Origin: Rotaria macrura
Taxonomy: Eukaryota; Rotifera; Eurotatoria; Philodinida; Philodinidae
Assembly: GCA_900239685.1 (NCBI GenBank)
Contig: OENT01000166.1
Coordinates: 112,807-176,806, forward strand
Length of the DNA: 64,000 bases
Direction: 5' to 3'
In this document: piece by piece, positions 1 through 13,874 of the stretch
Numbering within the stretch: the stretch's first letter is position 1
Layout: each line of letters starts with the position of its first letter
Position numbers and translations under genes: made by a program
Notes under the pieces: model-generated
Told to the model about the DNA's origin: nothing
The model's input: only the letters and a program-made list of their open reading frames with translations
The model's database searches: none

Positions 1-109
1 TATATTCATCACTATTTAATCAGATAAACAATACGTAGTCAATAAAAATGACTGAAAATCTATCGGGATTAATTGAATACATTATTTCATGTCTTTTGTT
101 TTCTTTTAC

Positions 110-3079
110 CTCCGACTGTAACAAGACCTGTATTACTAACATGAATAATATGATTTCTTGCTAATGATTGTGTATCTGTTTTATTTGGATTGAGAACCAA
201 TGGTCGAATACCTGCCCATGCTGATAAAATGTCACCACGACGTACTTCAACATCGGATGACAGATAGTTTTTTACTTCACCTAATATAAAATCTACGTCG
301 TCAGTCGATGGTGATGGATTATCAGTTAATTCACAGGGTGAATCCGTTGTGCCTAATTAAATATTTGAAATCATTAAATAATGTTGTTTTTTTTTCGCTT
401 AAAGTTTAGTTCAAACCGGCCATGGTATGTTTTTGCCAAGGCAAAAAGAAAATAACACGTCCGTCGGATGTATTTGGATCGAGAAGACCCATATTTGTTG
501 GACTATAGTAATCAGGTAGTACAATATGAACACCAGCTGATGGTTGACAAATTTTTGGTACTGATGGATCATCCAATTGTCGAACCGTATCTGTATATGG
601 TCCAGCAGCATTAACAACACATTTAGCTCGTATTGTAAACTCTTTATCTGAAATACAATGATGAATGTAAAGCATTTCTCTCATGTACGCATATGATAGT
701 TCAAGTTTTACGAACATTCATACTTTTTAGATTTCTTTAATATTCAAATAGTATATAATATTCTTCATCATAGGGTGGATACTCAATGAACCTTTGTTCT
801 GGTAATTTATATAATTTTCTATGACCTATGGAACATTTTCTTATCCTTTGAATATTTAATTATCAAGAATTCGATTCTTTAAAAATTTAATAGATGAATA
901 TCGACATGAAATAATTATTCTTGATGTTAGACAATAGTGTTACCGACAGAAAAGAAGTAGATTTTTTTTAATTGAAAATTTTTGTTGTATAGTATGATAA
1001 CATGAGTGTTTGAGAAAATCTACTAACGAATTTTTCGAATTCAAAAGTAAAAAATGTGACCTTTATTCATTCTATATCAATCTTTCGATTATTAAATGCA
1101 TGACAAAATCTTTTAAATGAATTGAGATTTTCATCTTACGAAAAGATTATTTAATTATTGTTTTTTGTAATGAGTTTTCATCTTTAGTAAATCTTTATCG
1201 ATATAAGAAAGGTCTTGACAGACTATAGAAAATTTCATTCGAATAAAAGTCTTAGTTTCATATTTTCAATAGAACAATACGGAAAAATTATTTACTTGAC
1301 GAAATCAGTATCTCTCATTATATTAGCGTCGTCATAAAAGAAAAATACTACAGAAGTCTGTTTATTGATCATTGCATTGAACTCTAAGGGCTTCCCAAAA
1401 GAAAATTAATCAGTCGGTACTCTCGAACGAAAGCCGTGATAAATTCGTAAGACTTCATTGGAAGAGAACATAAAATCTCGATTCTGAATCATCAGACCAC
1501 AACTATTCAATACAAAGAGTAAAAGAAAATACTTTCCGACAATCCTAGATTCTACAAGTTCGAAATAGACTACTGAATTCTTCTTAGTTGAATTTAAAAA
1601 AACCCTAAACAAAGACCACAAGTTCTGAAACATTTTCCGATAAGTTTTCAGTCTACTTTGTTCGTCCATGAACAACTATTTTGATTGCTTAAACAAAAAA
1701 CAAGATACACTGCATAGATCGATTTATGATTTGTTTCATATCGATTATCTTTCTACTTGAACTTTGAACTATCTCATACAAGTTCGAATATGATTCATAC
1801 AATTTTGACGATAATAAATTCATACTTTGATACCGATCTATGCATTTGACACCACGAATAATTTTCTTCGTTTCAGATTGTTCTTGAACATTCTCACTTT
1901 GAATATTTTCATGAATGAATTCTGTAGCTTCACAATGATTTGCAATATTTGCACCCATACGTGCTGCCGTAAATGCAAGTGTTACATTCATCCGTGCATC
2001 ATTATGTTGTCCATCATAGTATACAATAGCGCCAACAAGATTTTCCTTTTTCAACATTGGAAATAATTCTAATGCTTTATTTTTCGATATGACATAAGAC
2101 CATCGAAGTAATTGTCGACCCGATACTATATCATAGAGTTTTATACCAGCATAATAGTATGGAAGTAGATACCATCTATATCATAGATAAATCAAAAGGA
2201 TTAAAAAAAAATTTGTTTTTCAGATAAAATCTACTTATAAACAGGTAACATTATTGGTAACGGATGTGATAGATGTGGAGCAATCTTAAGAAGATTACCA
2301 CGTTCATTAAGAGCTTCTTTTACCATATGATACTGAAGTTAAGGAAAAAAGAATATTCAACGACATGTCTGCAGTTAGAAAACAAAACAAAACAAATACG
2401 TATGCAGTTCTACGAGAAAAAGATTTTCATTAATCTCATAATCTATTAACAAATCAAATATATATGTATATCATTAGATAGAAGAAATCTTTCTCCTCAA
2501 ATCTACATCGAATGAAAAATCTTCTACTTGTTTTCATGATTAGTAAGATGTTTATATTTTATTGATTACTTGTTCACGATCGAATTGCATTATAGCCTTT
2601 TGTAAATATCGTACACCACCATGTAGTAATTTCGTTGATCTCGATGATGTACCACTACTGAAATCATATTTTTCAACTAAAGCTACTTTGAGACCTTATT
2701 GAAATCAATAAAATATTATTAGAAATCGAATATAATTACTTCATTCATACATACCACGACTCACCGCATCCACAGCTACACCACAACCTGTTGCACCACC
2801 GCCAACAACGATAATATCATATTCAGGTTCATTCGACATTTTATCAATTTGGGCTTCACGTGTTGGAATATCATCTAACCATATTTCAGGTGTATGCAAT
2901 GGATGACTAGCAGCATTAACTTTATTCTTCTAAAATAATCATCTATTATGATGCATAAAAAAGTACGAAAATTTTCAATTCACCTCAAGAATATATTGTC
3001 CTAAATAACTAGTACCCAAAGCTGATGTACAAAACAGAAGTCCATGTTGAATAAAACGTCTGCTAAATCTACGAAACAT
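110..3079 (-). CDS. GPD2: Mitochondrial FAD-dependent glycerol-3-phosphate dehydrogenase, 5' part (gene runs off left edge)
   Basis: This enzyme oxidises glycerol-3-phosphate to dihydroxyacetone phosphate on the outer face of the inner mitochondrial membrane and passes electrons to ubiquinone. Exons on the minus strand are 2984-3079, 2755-2929, 2570-2694, 2235-2332, about 1853-2175, 417-647 and 110-352. The joined frame starts MFRRFSRR (basic, presequence-like) and carries the FAD dinucleotide-binding motif [10 protein letters not shown] in exon 2, [20 protein letters not shown] in exon 3, [12 protein letters not shown] in exon 5, [10 protein letters not shown] and [13 protein letters not shown] in exon 6, and [20 protein letters not shown] in exon 7. 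The C-terminal domain and its EF-hands lie left of base 1. Most introns are 54-237 bases, but the one between exons 5 and 6 is about 1.2 kb. Its donor is uncertain: 1852 keeps the frame, while a donor at 1833 does not. An acceptor-like TTTTAG just before the ATG suggests a 5'-UTR exon. Family assignment is firm; the exact edges of exon 5 are not. Confidence 0.93.
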
Positions 3080-5307
3080 ATCTAAAACAAAGAATACTAT
3101 AAGAACTGCTCCTTGTCTTCGATCTCCAAAATATAGCATAATCGACATTTTGAAATAACTTATTCATCTATGACAATCAAATGACACGATTGGTTCGTAT
3201 GAGCATATTATCACTAGAAGATAGAGAATAAGAAAAAAACAATAACTGCATACATGTAATCCTGTTGTTTCTTTACAGTTAAAAAGCAAATACATTAAAG
3301 CAGTTTAAACTATTTGATCAAAGATCGATTTGAATACAAAATATTTTTCTAGAAGAAGCAAAAATAGTCTATGATATATTATTGAGATTAATCATATATC
3401 TTTATGAGCACGTTGTTTGTTGTTTTGACAGGTAATGGTCATAAATAGTATGATCACATTTATATGCCAATAAAAAATGTCAAGAAAAAAAACATTTTTC
3501 AAAACACAAATAGGTAAATACATGTTGGTATGTTTTCTACACCAATAATATATGAAATAAACACATACCTTGTCGAGTACATTGAAAATAGTTGATTCAT
3601 GATATGAATCAGCTGATAAAATAGAAACTATATTGTTTGGCAGCAGAGTAGTGTTCGATAAGGCATAGAAAAGAAAATCTGACTGCAATCGTAACGCTAT
3701 TGTTAGCAATATGGCAAAAACAAAATGTCAACAATAAGTATTTATGCTGGTTCGAATACAAATATCGAAATCGTTTTTAGGAAGCATTCTATTGTGTGCT
3801 GCGAAACAAATTTATTTTATGCTCATGAATTTCGATGAATGTTGATTTTGTTGAATGTTATTTTGTCCATAGTAGTTTATGGTCTGATCCTGCTGTCATT
3901 ATAAAAACAGTCGAATTAGTTAATTAAATCCGAAAAAAAAGCTTCATAAGAATAGAACTAACGCATTTCACTGAAAACCACTGGAATATAAGCTCGATTG
4001 ATCGAAGGATTAGATATTCATAACATGGTTTTAGTGCAACTTACGAAGACAGTAACATTCATTCCTGCATACATCAAAATGAGTATAGAACTTCCTTTCG
4101 TTCAAGATCGACTGTCTTTTTTCGTATCACTTTTTATTGTAAAAAGAAACAAAATAATCTGGAATTCATCAACGAACTGTTCTATAAGGAAAATTTTAAT
4201 TTATTATGTATTCTAATTTTCAAAACACACATTTGGCCATGCGATGAACGAACCTTGCAAAGCAATTTATAGTTAGGCAAATGTTCAGTTATATTTTATC
4301 TGAGATATTCGATAATTTCTAACGACTACATAATAATTGTCGCTTTGGTTTTTCAGAAAGAAATTTTCCGCATTGTTCATCGAAAAAATAAAATTCTATT
4401 AAAAACTATGATGAGTATTAACATCTTTCACTTTCCAAATAGATATCTTTCGAGCGCAAGCATCGAACATACTTTTCATTCTGGCACACTCCACGAAAAG
4501 TTACAATGTTAACCATTGAATTCGAATAATGTGTTATTGAGTTTAGTTTTGTGATAATATCTATAAATAACCTTTAGCATATTGCCATCATTTACTCAAA
4601 TGTCAGATTCAAAAATTCATGATTATTTCATATGAAAATAAGTGAAACCAAGACCAAGTAAAACGTGGACTTGAAATTTAAACCAAAAATTTTTATGACA
4701 TCTTCTCTATGACTTCGAGGGCATTATTGAAAGAAATAATCATATACATCCTCTAAAAAAAATAAGAATACAAGAATTGAAATATTTTTCAAGTACGATA
4801 TAAACACAAGATGTGGTAATCTTCTGCCGATCGAGAGCATTCCACTAAAGGTTATCAGAACTCGACGAAAAGAGTAAAAGTGTGATTGTCACTCTCTTGT
4901 ATTACATATTCATCTATCGCTTTTTGCCACATTCTTATTTTGTTTTTATCGCCCTTTTTGTTGCTCGCCTTTTACAGATTGATATTTTTCTGTTTCATAT
5001 AAATCTCGATTGCATGTCCATATTATAATATTCTCAAGGGTATAAAGTACCTTAATAAATCTGTTTACTACACGAATCAACAAGTCTTTCCTTCAGTTTA
5101 TCGTTACAATAGTCAATGTTTTGAAGAAAACAACAAATCCAACTCAAATTTTCCCGTATCAACAATCTATTTCATCGATTGATTTTTCAATGAGTCAATG
5201 AAAAATTCGTTGACGATAAAAATATCTTTTAAATTCAAGAACAATTTCGAAATATTTTCACATATTGCTGTTGTTAGTGTCTCTTTGTTTTTATTAATTT
5301 ACAAACA
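3080..5307. other. Intergenic, no gene recognised
   Basis: AT-rich sequence between the start of GPD2 and the 3' end of the carboxylesterase gene. Open frames here (for example the one at 3392-3709 on the minus strand) have no recognisable domain and look like chance. The right end probably contains the esterase 3' UTR and the left end the GPD2 promoter and 5' UTR. Confidence 0.6.
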
Positions 5308-7447
5308 TTAAATAATCAAATGAGGACTTTGTAAAATCAATCCGACAAATAAACTTATACAAATGAATTCTGTATATAATATTTCATCCATTGATGCTTG
5401 ATCATTTAAATCAATTAGTTTAGATTCTTCTTTTATTAAACATGATTGCGTCCAAAACTGTACAGTTGATGGAATTTCAAATTTTTTCATTTCACTTTGA
5501 TTGATTTTTAAATGCATGATTAATCTATTCGATGAAGTATCTGTTGGTAACCATTGATTTTCGTATCTTGTACTATTTGGTCGACCGTATTTAATAAAAT
5601 TTGACCATTGTTCAATCATTAATTCACTAAAACTGATTTGTTCATTTGTGTAGTTATCTGTTGCATTTGCCTGGTATGGAATATACTTAATTAATGGCAT
5701 TAAAGTTTTTGCTTGATTTATCTTTTCAAATAGTAATGGTGTACCCCATGAATATTCGAGTTCAGCAAAATGACCAACTAGATTATTTCTATATAAATAA
5801 TCATTGCACGATGTTGGATGTTCTTGTGATGTTCGATAAGAATATTCATAAACAAATGTTTTATTTGAATATTTAATACGTTGTGTTAGAAAACGATAGT
5901 AGTCATTAAAAAATAGAATATCACTTACAAGCCGAGAATAATTATAAAATAATGAACAATAGCAATCAACTGATTGAGAACAATTCGTTGGCATTTCATT
6001 GATATGATATCTATAGGAGAAGAAAAAGAACGAGAGACATTTGATAAGTCTTGTTGTTGACTTTGCCTAGATTGGATAAATACACATACAATTCTAATGC
6101 TTTTTCATGTAAACATGCTTTATCTGGTTGCATTGAAGCAAGAAATTTCAGTGAAATTTCAGTAAAATTCACATTGTGAAGTGATAAATATTCTTGATCA
6201 GGTTGTTCAATAAGAATAGGAACTATAGCAACATACACACCTAAAATATATAATGTTCATTGACATATGAAATTTATAATACGAATTTTCTGTGTTGATC
6301 AAGTAGATGCTTTCAACTATATCATTTAAAAACTAGACCAAATATCTTAACTGATTTCAACATTTCGTATTGATCAATTTAAAAGAAAACACTCACCTTC
6401 ATCATCATTAGATCCAATGAGAATATCCATATTTGCTAATGTATCATTAGAATCTAAATCTTCTTGAAAACGATTCATATAATTACCATTAATAACAACA
6501 TTTGTATGATAAGCACTTGTATATGTATGATGTTCATGTTCGGCAAGAAGATGATAATCTGTGTCGCGTAAACATTTCAATTTTTCATCAAATGTTTTCA
6601 GAAATCCACATTGATTATCATTGGCAACAACATTGAATCTTTCCATAGCTTGATCTGCTTTTATATGTGACCATATATTAAATGGACAACCACTCTGTAA
6701 TAATAAACGATTTATTCGACCTCGATTGTGCGGGGACATAGCTAAGTAATAAGCATGTGGTGCACCAGCTGAATGACCACCAACAGTAATACGTTCAATA
6801 TCACCACCTAATGCTTCACTATTTTCATATATCCAATCAAGTACCATCGATTGATCATACAAACCAAGATTACCTTCTAAACGTTCGTCACCCGATGAAA
6901 GAAAGCCGAAAAGATTTAGACGAAAATTAAATGTAACAACAATAATATCGCCTAGCGCAGCAAGAATAGTTCCATCGAAAATGTTACCCGATCCAATTTG
7001 ACCGGATCCACCATGTATCCACATTAATATAGCTTTTTTTCTTTCATCATTCGTTCTATTATTCATCGGAATATAAACATTTAAAAATAGGCATTGTTCA
7101 TTTGGTGATGATGTTACAGAAAAAACTCCATAATTAACTGAACACGATGTTGTAAAAGGATATTGATCTATATTTATAATACATGAACTTATGGTTGGTT
7201 TACATACAGGTCCAAATGATGTTGCATTTATAATTGAATTATTGTCACCAACGATTGGTTCTGCACGATTAAAACGTTTTTCAATACGTCCATATTCAAT
7301 ACCGAGATATTGTTGAACACTTATATCACGGAAACGAACTGTCTGACCAATATAAATACCCGATGTTGTATTCAACAAATGACCAGTCGACACGAATTCA
7401 AATATAAAACAGTATAATAAAATAATAACTGAAGATGTCATAAACAT
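5308..7447 (-). CDS. Secreted or anchored type-B carboxylesterase / cholinesterase-family protein
   Basis: An alpha/beta-hydrolase of the cholinesterase/carboxylesterase B family, encoded by exons 6397-7447, 6090-6240 and 5308-6010, which join in frame to 634 residues. Introns are 156 and 79 bases. Residues 1-22 are a hydrophobic signal peptide; many N-glycosylation sequons follow. Family landmarks are EQCLFLNVYIP (about 117-127), the oxyanion-hole region WIHGGSGQ (143-150), NLGLYDQ (193-199), the nucleophile elbow GGHSAGA (223-229, Ser226), DDEG (348-351, likely acid Glu350) and VGHFAELEYSWG (479-490, His481). All three members of a Ser-Glu-His triad can thus be placed. The elbow is odd: the family usually has Glu before the serine (GESAG) and this protein has His225. 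The last 22 residues are hydrophobic, suggesting a GPI signal or membrane anchor. The substrate cannot be told from sequence. It could be a detoxification esterase, a choline ester hydrolase or a neuroligin-like adhesion relative, though the intact triad argues against the last. Confidence 0.88.
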
Positions 7448-8004
7448 TGGCTATTGTATCAAATAAATCAACTTAGTTTTGTCTTGAGAAGAAAAAAAAC
7501 GAATCATCCTATATGTTTCTTATCAATCTACGTATAAGCTCTAAATAAAACTTAATTATGTAATCTATAAAAGTTATCATTGTCATTTTCTAATTGACTT
7601 CAACAAGTGTTGTAGTCTATATTGATCAAATTACTGTCTATATTACTTCTATTTTTAATGTCAAATATTAATAATCAACAAACTCAACAGTTCAATTATT
7701 ATTGTTAATTGACAAGAACTTATCAATGCATCATTAACTTGAATATGTATCATGCCTGCCTAGACTGTATGTCGAAGATCTAGATATGAGAAGTCATCGA
7801 TGTCTATTTATACGCATTCTAACTACCATGTGGTGACTCCGATACAAACGAATGTATAAGATAGGAAAAAGTTTAGAAAATTTTTACGTTTCGATTCAAC
7901 ATCAACCAAGAATTTAGTTTTTACCGAACGGCGAATGTAAATTTCATACATACATTGTATTCTGTTGTATTACATGAATACCTATGAGAGCTTTATATGA
8001 CGAG
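7448..8004. other. Intergenic, likely esterase promoter side
   Basis: About 560 AT-rich bases upstream of the minus-strand esterase. No gene or repeat was recognised. Confidence 0.5.
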
Positions 8005-8322
8005 CTATTGATTATAAAACAAAAGTCGTATACAATCTGCTTGAGTGATTGAATATCTCGTTATCACACAAAATGAAATAAGATTATAATAATGAGGCAT
8101 GTAACACATTGATTCACGGTCACTTTGCGATCGTTTATGAGCACACTTGGTTTGAATTGTAATGCTTTTAATAGTGTTGATCATTGATATTAAACTATTC
8201 AATGATTCGATCGGTTCTGCCATGTCACATGCATACATATCAATATGTGACGTAATGATTAGCAAGAATACGACAAAGATTATATACTGCTTAGATCTAT
8301 CCATTGAATCATGATGATGCAT
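8005..8322 (-). CDS. Possible small secreted cysteine-containing protein
   Basis: An uninterrupted frame of 105 codons. From the second Met (base 8304) it reads MDRSKQYIIFVVFLLIITSH, a good signal-peptide shape (basic start, long hydrophobic core), followed by about 77 residues with five cysteines (ACDM, TKCA, SMCY, SFCV, ADCI) and mixed polar sequence. I do not recognise a family. In DNA this AT-rich an open frame of this length can arise by chance, so the only support is the signal-peptide-plus-cysteine pattern. It could be a secreted peptide or hormone-like precursor, or a spurious frame. Confidence 0.25.
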   Translation of the reverse strand: MHHHDSMDRSKQYIIFVVFLLIITSHIDMYACDMAEPIESLNSLISMINTIKSITIQTKCAHKRSQSDRESMCYMPHYYNLISFCVITRYSITQADCIRLLFYNQ

Positions 8323-11300
8323 ATTTGTACATTTTCTTTCTTTTCGGCGATTGAATTAATATACATTTATAGAACTATCTATGTTGATTTCCATTTGAAA
8401 AATTTATCAATTCAAAAAATATCATAAGTTATCTCACGAGAAACAGAATGACCATAGACAAGTCTAACATATTTTGACAAATCCTACATCTTTGCAAATA
8501 TGAAAATGATGATTTCTTAGTGAATAGAATTCACATCGATGCAAATAGAAAGTACTTCTATGGGTCATGCCACCAATGTATCAATAATTTATTTAATGTA
8601 TATTTATGTAAAATTACATTGTAATGTACATCTGTATCTGGTAAGTCTTGTGTCAAATTAAACGAGTCTAGAAGATTATATCGTTAAAAAAATCGAGTAA
8701 AGAAAAACAATCCATGTCCAATGACGAACACACACACACACACCATGTGTATCGAAATAATTTCATTGGCTTGGATTCATCTTGCAAATAAATTGATTAA
8801 CGTAAGAATTTGATCTCTAAATTCATGAAGATGAATAGAATCTTTTAGAAAAAAAAAGGGATTTCGAAATATCATATGGAAGTATTTGATTTTTCATCGA
8901 TTCAAAATAATGAAAGACTCTTCAAAAATAAGCACAAACCAGCTCTATGTTGATGATTGACGGTGTCAACACTGATACATAAATACAAAGATAAAATGGA
9001 TGTATTTGTAAATGTCCTTATGAGAAAACGAATGCATATGTCATCTATTCGAAGATATATTCCAATAGGAAGTACTTGTCAAACCTAATACGAGTTACAT
9101 CATCAGTTATATAAATATGTAGATCAGTGTTGTTTCTGATGAAGAATTGAATCCGATTAGAAATGATCCGTTGAATACTTATTGAAATTATTAGAATATT
9201 GAAAAATTTTATATACCGATTAATGTTTATTAAACATCGATGAAAACAAAAGTCTAGACTATTTTCAGGTTTTTGGAAATGTACGTTTACTAATCAAAGG
9301 TTCATCTTTTAATTTGATGAAAGAAAATATTTTCTACTTCAGTTGGTTGCATACACCATTGATCTTTACATTTTACATGCTTTTTTTACAGTAATATGAT
9401 TGTACTTGAAGTCACGATGATCTGAAGAAATGAAATCATGAAAATACGTACATAAATTTGTAATTACATACTTGTCAGGACTCGGATAACATTTGTACTC
9501 TTCCTATTCATTGCATACAAGGTTTATATAACTTGAGAAAAATGTTGTGTTTTGATTGTTAATACGTGTGTGTGTGTGTTAAGGTCAAATATTTCCTACG
9601 AATTCATACTATTAAAACAAATTTTACTAGCTTCAATTCATGAGTTAGTCAGAATAGAAGATGATGAATTGAATCTTTTAACATTCTTAATAATCTGTAA
9701 AAGTAAATAGCCATATGAAATCCTATTGAATGTGTCGTGGGCATGTAAGAAATCTTAAATAGAATTTGTATTCAAGATTTAAAATGTTAATATGTGTTTA
9801 ACATTTAATCTTCGAACATGGATTTATTTTGAGAACAAATACATATCAATAGATTACTGTTTGGTAACTTTAGTCGAATGATTGATTATTTATTTTAGTA
9901 TTATCAAAGAACTATAATTCCTATTGAAACTAGATCGTATTAAATATTTCGGTTTCGAACTTTTTTACAGTCATCTAATATTATAAAAATAATAAAAGAT
10001 CAAGCAACTAATCTCAAGATTTGGACTGATTTATCAGAAACTAAGGAATCTAATTAAACACAAAATTAGATAGGTCAAGTTCGATTAAGATTTTCGCATC
10101 TTTATATCATAGGATGTAACCTTATTCGTTGCATATATTAGTAATCAAAGTAGTCCATGTGCTCCAACCGAACCAGACACAGACAATCAGTAATGTTTCA
10201 TTTTCTGAGGTTGAAACGCTTGAACATCCTATCTTAACTGCAATGTCAGAGGTGGCTTCAGTGTTAAGATAAATTTCATATTGTAGATGGTACTGAAAAA
10301 AAATGATTTCGAAATTGTTTTTGTCTTCTTGATGACTTTGAATTCGAATACAACATGATTGATGCAAACGTTTAGATATGAGGAGGGAAAATCATTAGTA
10401 CGAAGGAATTTTTTTACTACAATATTATAAATGAACAAGCGACATGGAAGTGTTTTACAATAGTTTGTATAATATTCTAACATAGGTTACTGATCTAGAT
10501 GAGTAGAATATATTCTCTTGCTTCTATGATATATTCTACAATCTACTATGAATTCAGATGAGATATCATGAGTTATAATTTCACGTCTAGCAGAAATTAT
10601 TCTTTGACTAGAAACTTCATTCAACTTGGTTCGTTGAAATTTGTTAACTGTCACCTATCAGACACTGAATGTTTGAATACTATTCGGTAGAAGATATACC
10701 AAATCGAATTCCATCTCCAATGAATTGTCGATATTTGAACAGTTATTTATCTGTTTTCTTTTTCTTTTGAAACTGACTACTATAGCGGAAACAGATACAT
10801 GAAAACAAACAAAATATGATCTTCAATATCACGAATGTTATCACATATTATTATTATCATAAAAACAACTGAAAATTCTGTTATAATCATCATCATCATA
10901 GAATATGACAAACGTCAGACATGTTGATTCGAATATGGTTTCGTAAAAGTGCTTCTTTGATTGATCTTAGCAATTATTCGAAACTCGGTCGAGATTGATC
11001 ATTGACTGAAGAAATACATGAGTTTTTATATAGCAAGCAACAGACTTATTCAAAGGATTATGAGTGTGTATTGTCCGATCCGATGAAGATTTGAATGCTA
11101 GGCGTAGATTCAACGATACCTAATAAACAGTAGTCGAGTGATAACGTTTCTACGACAAGAACTACAATGATTCAGTTATAAGCATTTGACTGTATTTTCA
11201 TCTCTCTATAGATACTTAAGAGAGTCAGAAAATCGAAATGATTCGGATGATTTTCATGTCAATAAGACATACAGACGTAATTGTGTATCTGATGTGAGTG

Positions 11301-13874
11301 ATGAAGGCTAGAAGTATTTTGACTATGATTTTATTTAAAACGTACAAGTATAGATCTATCATTTTAACAAGTCTTCTCTAACCGCAGGAACTTAAACAAC
11401 GTTAAAAGATTGATGTGATGAACAGGATGTCTAAAACCTTTTCTATCTATCGGCAACAATATTATCACTTCATGATCAACGCTTTGAGTTCATTAATTTT
11501 GAACTTAGTTGTAAATCTGTCATCTTCACCTCATATGATTCAACCAAAAAAACACGAAAAATCAAAGCGAATTTTTCTTAGATAACATTATCAGAACGGT
11601 TTTTATCAGCAGCGTCAGATAGGCATAATTCATGACGGTTGCATTCGCTTCTATGATGAGAGTAACGGTAGTCGTGATGGAATGAAGACAAGTTGACATT
11701 CTGGTCGTTGCACAAGTTCGACACAATTTCTTCTTCTCATTCTAGACATCTAGTGGATCATGATTTTAGTCACATGGTGTACACTCGCCTAGCTATGCTA
11801 ATGGCTTACTTGTTTTATCGTACATAACTTCTTTCGAAAACTCAATGCAAATTTCTATGATGTTAAAGAAAATTTTTAAATCATTGTTTTAGCGAGTAAA
11901 TTACTTTTTCGTTTAAGCGTTTTATTTTCCTCTAACAACAACTTAGTATGATGTTACATGAAAGAACAAGGAACACCTTAGAACTGCATAGAATTCTATT
12001 CTCAGTTATTAATGTCGATTCGGCATGGGTTTGTTTGATTAACCAGATGTTATATGATTTCGATGATCTGAAAGCAATAGTTGATGCATTCTGAATTCTT
12101 AGCCCATTTGCTTCATTTCTCAGTAAACATCACTGAGTATCCTAAAATGTGATATTCATCATTTCATAATTACATATTTCTCAGTATTCGGGAACTTGAT
12201 TTTATTCCCATAGTCGGATTTGTTTTCTTTGTTTCTCGAAAACATACGATGTACTTTACTGTTTGCTTTTGATAACGTCCATTTCTCAAGTCAAGTTTCG
12301 AATACATTGCATAGGATAATATAAAATTATCAAAGTACGACATTTGTATATAATTTTGACCTATTCGATGATCGTCAACAAGAAATTCATGATACAGAAT
12401 TTATGATTTATTCGAAAGAAAATCTTGAGTTCGAATTTCAAAAAACAAGAAGGAATGTAAGAGAACTTCAATTGACTAACAGCAGATTTAAATCCTTTGA
12501 TAAAATCAAGATTTACATGCAAGTTTAGGAGATGAAAAATTCAATGATACTTCTCGATAACTCTCATGTTAAGTAAATTTCAATTTCGAAGTGTACTGAA
12601 GTTAAGTTGATAACAGTTATCATCTGATAATAGTCTCAAGAAAATAAACAGTTGACAAATCGAGTCAAATGTGATTCGATTTTTGATTCGATCCTATTGA
12701 GTAACAGATGACTGAATGCATATCATGTAGTAGTCAACCTACAACGTTTTCGGTATCCATCATTTGCTCTTATCGACATCAATGCTTCATTAACATTTGC
12801 ATGGAAGTCTAAAGATATGTCAATATTATAAAACTGTGATCATGAAATTTTATAGGTCAAACATTCATATTATTTCTGATGGATTATCACTAACTTTCCA
12901 AACGTAAAAACAAAAATTCATGTAACCACAATCATGCTGTAGTTTATTTTTCATATATATATATGTCTATGAGAGCACGTTGTTCTTTGTTCGTTGCCAT
13001 TAATTTTGTTTTTTAATCATAGAAAGTATCCTTAAGATTAGATAAATACTTTTCTGAGAACATAGTTAGTAAAAAATTTAATCGAAAATTTTCTTTGTTT
13101 CCTTTTTCCTATTTCTTAACAACCGGATATCGAAGAGACCCAACATTAATTCCAATTAATTTTTCAATGTAGTAATCGAACACGAGAGAACTCGTCGGTG
13201 ATGATATACCTTTTCCTACGGATAAAAAAACATGCATTCCTAATGGTAGTACTTTCAAATCTATGCTACTAATCTAATACTTCTAACATAGATATTAATT
13301 AGTCTCGACAGTAGATATTTGATGTTAAATATAACGCAGACATTACAGTGTTGATGTCACATAGTAGAATAAAAACAGGATTGGAAATTCGATACAACAT
13401 GTTAGTTATATATATATATATATATATATCATAGGGTGAAGTATTCGTTGGAACCGATGAAATCAATAGAATGGCATTTGATTATGTGTTATTTGCTTAT
13501 AACGATACACACAACTAATTTCGTATTACGAGAAGGCAGGCATATTAGATAATAATTATATCGGACAATTGAAATCCTAGTTTTTTTTCATTGAAAGTAC
13601 TAACAAGTCTTCTTGTTTATTTTGAAAAGAGAATTCAACGAATGTGTATAAAAGCCTAACGAAGAAGATTTTGATTGTTCAACATAATATGGTTGATAAA
13701 AAAAAATAATTTTCTTCTTCTCTATTAACAAAGATAAATATTTTACTTTTTCTTCAGTTACAGAGACAACAATAAGAGGTAATACAGTAGAAGAACAAGA
13801 AGAAGAAGAATGAATGAATATTATACGAACTAATTATCCATTATATACAACATTGTTTCGGAAAAAAAATACGG
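8323..13874. other. Gene-poor 5.5-kb stretch
   Basis: AT-rich DNA with no gene I can support. It holds short microsatellites: (AC)n at about 8728-8743, (GT)n near 9567-9580 and (AT)n at about 13407-13429. A minus-strand frame at 10122-10367, preceded by a pyrimidine-rich TTTTTTTTCAG, was considered as an exon but has no partner exon or known domain. Confidence 0.55.

Noticed and set aside
5694..5876. Plus-strand frame inside the esterase third exon
   Set aside because: Shadow of the minus-strand coding exon, which has clear family motifs.
6011..6061. Alternative 51-base intron in the esterase with donor GTCAAC
   Set aside because: It leads to an immediate stop in the next exon, whereas the GTATGTGT donor at 6089 keeps the frame and gives a plausible family sequence.
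10122..10367. Minus-strand frame preceded by an acceptor-like pyrimidine tract, considered as an exon
   Set aside because: No neighbouring exon, donor or known domain could be joined to it.
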